From positions 248,001-312,000 of the forward strand of contig NZ_CP021080.1 of NCBI RefSeq assembly GCF_000802245.2: a stretch of 64,000 nucleotides of DNA. The letters run 5' to 3'. Shown one piece after another: positions 62,329 to 64,000 of the stretch. The position numbers were made by a program, and so were the translations under genes. Numbering within the stretch: position 1 is the stretch's first letter; each line of letters opens with the position of its first letter. A model generated the notes under the pieces. That model was not told where the DNA came from and ran no database searches. It saw only the letters and a list, made by a program, of their open reading frames with translations. Origin of the DNA: Streptomyces pluripotens. Its GTDB lineage: Bacteria > Actinomycetota > Actinomycetes > Streptomycetales > Streptomycetaceae.

Positions 62329-63291
62329 AGCAACCTTGACCGCGCACCCGTGCCCAGCGTCTGCGGTGGCCGCGGATTCGTCGTCGCCGAACCCGTCCGC
62401 GAACTGCTGAGCCCCCGCCGGGTAAGGCTGGGCGAGTCGACCGAGGTACGCCGCCTGTTGCCGAACCTCGGCCGCCGCATGATCGGCGCCTGGGCCTTCG
62501 TCGACCACTACGGCCCGGACGACATCGCCGACGAGCCCGGCATGCAGGTCCCGCCGCATCCGCACACGGGGTTGCAGACGGTCAGCTGGCTGCACCAGGG
62601 AGAGGTGCTGCACCGCGACTCGACGGGCAGTCTGCAGACCATCCGACCCCGCCAGTTGGGCTTGATGACCTCCGGCCGGGCAATCAGTCACTCCGAGGAG
62701 AGCCCCAAACCGCACGCACGCCTACTGCACGGTGCCCAGCTGTGGGTGGCGCTCCCCGACGAACACCGCCACACCGAGCCGGAGTTCGAGTTCCACGCCG
62801 AGCTGCCGGTGGTCACTGCCCCGGGACTGACCGCCACGGTCATCCTCGGCGAGTTGGACGGCTCCCGCTCCCCCGGTACGGCGTACACCCCGATCGTCGG
62901 CGCCGACCTCGCCCTCGCACGGGGCACCGGAGTCCGTCTGCCACTCGAACCGGACTTCGAGTACGGCGTCCTGGCGATGTCGGGTGAGGTACTCGTCGAC
63001 GGGGTGCCGGTCCTTCCGGGATCGATGCTCTACCTCGGCTGCGGACGGTCCGAACTGCCGCTGCGGGCCCAGTCGGACGCCGGGATCATGCTGCTGGGCG
63101 GCGAGCCTTTCGAGGAGGAGCTGATCATGTGGTGGAACTTCGTCGCCCGCTCCCATGAGGAGATCGTGCAGGCTCGCGAGGACTGGATGAAGGGGTCCCG
63201 GTTCGGGGAGGTAAAGGGCTACGACGGCGGGCCTCTGCCCGCACCCGAGCTGCCGGCCGTGCCGTTGAAACCACGCGGCAGGGTGCGCTGA
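62326..63291 (+). CDS. Pirin-family bicupin protein
   Basis: 321 residues with two cupin barrels. The metal site is seen at HPHTGLQTV (His78, His80) and at TSGRAISHSEES (His and Glu), and PRQLGLMTSGR is a pirin hallmark. The C-terminal half is a second, non-metal cupin. Bacterial pirins act as quercetinases or regulate pyruvate metabolism; the function here is open. It is monocistronic, probably leaderless. Confidence 0.92.
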   Translation: MSNLDRAPVPSVCGGRGFVVAEPVRELLSPRRVRLGESTEVRRLLPNLGRRMIGAWAFVDHYGPDDIADEPGMQVPPHPHTGLQTVSWLHQGEVLHRDSTGSLQTIRPRQLGLMTSGRAISHSEESPKPHARLLHGAQLWVALPDEHRHTEPEFEFHAELPVVTAPGLTATVILGELDGSRSPGTAYTPIVGADLALARGTGVRLPLEPDFEYGVLAMSGEVLVDGVPVLPGSMLYLGCGRSELPLRAQSDAGIMLLGGEPFEEELIMWWNFVARSHEEIVQAREDWMKGSRFGEVKGYDGGPLPAPELPAVPLKPRGRVR

Positions 63292-63573
63292 CCTGGGGAA
63301 ACGCCGGAATCACTGTCCAGCGTCCCCGACATTACCTCCGCATGGCCACCAGCCACAGTCCCCACCGGAACGGCGCTTGTCATGCTGCCCTGCGACGTTC
63401 GCGGGAGCTGACCGTGGTTCCAAAGCGTGGGCGTCTGCGGGCAGCTTTAGGCGGACGAATGCTGACCCCGTGCCGACTCTACTGACAAGTAATCAGGTCT
63501 CAGACGCCATCCGTTTTCGGGAGTGTCCCATAGACGGCTCTGGTCCGTAGTCGGTGGTGGCAGTGGGTAGCTG

Positions 63574-63640
63574 TCAGTGCAGGAGGATGCGGTGGCGGAG
63601 GAGGTCGAATCCGGCGCGGCCGTGCATCTCCCTTGAATAT
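63574..63640 (-). mobile_element. 3'-end scrap of a DDE transposase (ISL3-like)
   Basis: On the minus strand, the frame ending at 63574 reads MHGRAGFDLLRHRILLH then stop, like the closing GRAxFxLLRxRIL pattern that I recall from ISL3-type transposases. Nothing upstream continues the protein in frame. The flanking DNA is lower in GC than the rest of the window. Family assignment is tentative. Confidence 0.45.
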
Positions 63641-64000
63641 CCTCGCTGAGCATCGCTCCGCGCTCCGGAAGTTGCGTCGGCCATGGCACAAAGCCGTCGC
63701 AGAGCGCGGCGCCGGTTTCAGGTCTCTTTCCGGCGGACTCGACCTTCAGTCTCCTGGGAGTTGGGGTTCAGGCAATCCAGCTTTCACCGTGTCACGCGGG
63801 TCCCTCGATGCCCCGTCTCTGATACCTAAGCCCGGTCATCGGTTTCCTGGCATGCTCTGGTCCCCATCACCGTTTCCGGATTGGGTAAGCCATCAGACCC
63901 AAGAATCTCCTTCCAAATTCTTCCCGACTGAATTGGCGCATGCGATGGTGGGGCCGTGGCCGGACTGGGGCCGAAGCGTCGTGCCTTCGTCCCGGAGAGC
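63641..64000. other. Gene-poor end of the window
   Basis: AT-richer than the rest and with no supported gene. A plus-strand GTG frame at 63957 (AGLGPKRRAFVPES) runs off the end and could be the N-terminus of a transposase or other protein, but 15 codons are too few to call. The preceding 63292-63573 is likewise free of genes. Confidence 0.3.

Overview
The window looks like a piece of a Streptomyces chromosome. GC content is very high with strong third-position GC, GTG and TTG starts sit behind GGAGG-type ribosome binding sites, and the gene families are typical of the genus: subtilisin-inhibitor-like protein, chymotrypsin-fold protease with prodomain, several ECF sigma factors, a PP2C phosphatase fused to an anti-sigma-kinase domain, PknB-type kinase, F420-type oxidoreductase, CYP105 and CYP102 P450s, lutABC. 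No rRNA, tRNA, CRISPR array or complete insertion sequence was seen. Gene remnants and singletons suggest an accessory, slowly eroding part of the chromosome; this is an inference.

Layout. 1-8 kb: start of a secreted protease gene (cut by the window edge), a BrkB-type membrane protein, a diacylglycerol-glycosyltransferase-like gene convergent with an SDR / DMT permease / polysaccharide deacetylase operon, and an aromatic FAD monooxygenase. 8.5-14.5 kb: subtilisin inhibitor, a frameshifted lactate monooxygenase remnant, the first of two unusual sigma-like / zinc-finger / transmembrane / ricin-lectin proteins, an RHH-Doc toxin-antitoxin pair, and a cupin divergent from a GlxA/AraC regulator. 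14.9-25.8 kb: signalling (PAS-GAF-PP2C-HATPase, ECF sigma, Ser/Thr kinase) and cell-surface genes (DUF4232 lipoprotein, Tat lipoprotein deacetylase, GH114-like lipoprotein), with the second sigma/ricin paralogue and an aldo-keto reductase.

25.9-39 kb: membrane nitroreductase and divergent TetR around a 28-bp palindrome, a secreted protein, a flavoprotein, a CYP105-like P450 with its ferredoxin, a deazaflavin-dependent reductase, a second GlxA regulator divergent from a quinone-reductase-like gene, an anti-sigma antagonist, a hydrolase and an epimerase. 39-50 kb: a full self-sufficient CYP102 (P450-reductase fusion) with a divergent PAS-LuxR regulator, an EF-G-binding FBP protein behind stacked CTAG palindromes, a FUSC transporter, a DUF2470 gene with an iron-box operator, and a second CYP102-like P450 that lacks the reductase, divergent from a TetR. 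50-54.6 kb: PIG-L deacetylase, integrase and Ntn-hydrolase remnants, an amidohydrolase with a palindromic operator and a peptidase-like hydrolase. 54.8-63.3 kb: lutABC lactate oxidation operon, MoxR/VWA pair, an ECF sigma with a membrane partner, and a pirin. The last 0.7 kb is gene-poor with a transposase scrap.

The most unusual items are the two paralogous membrane proteins that join a sigma-factor-like cytoplasmic region and an HxxxCxxC zinc motif to an extracellular ricin-B lectin domain. Their upstream regions share two conserved blocks. This looks like a one-component surface-carbohydrate sensing system that may control its own transcription.
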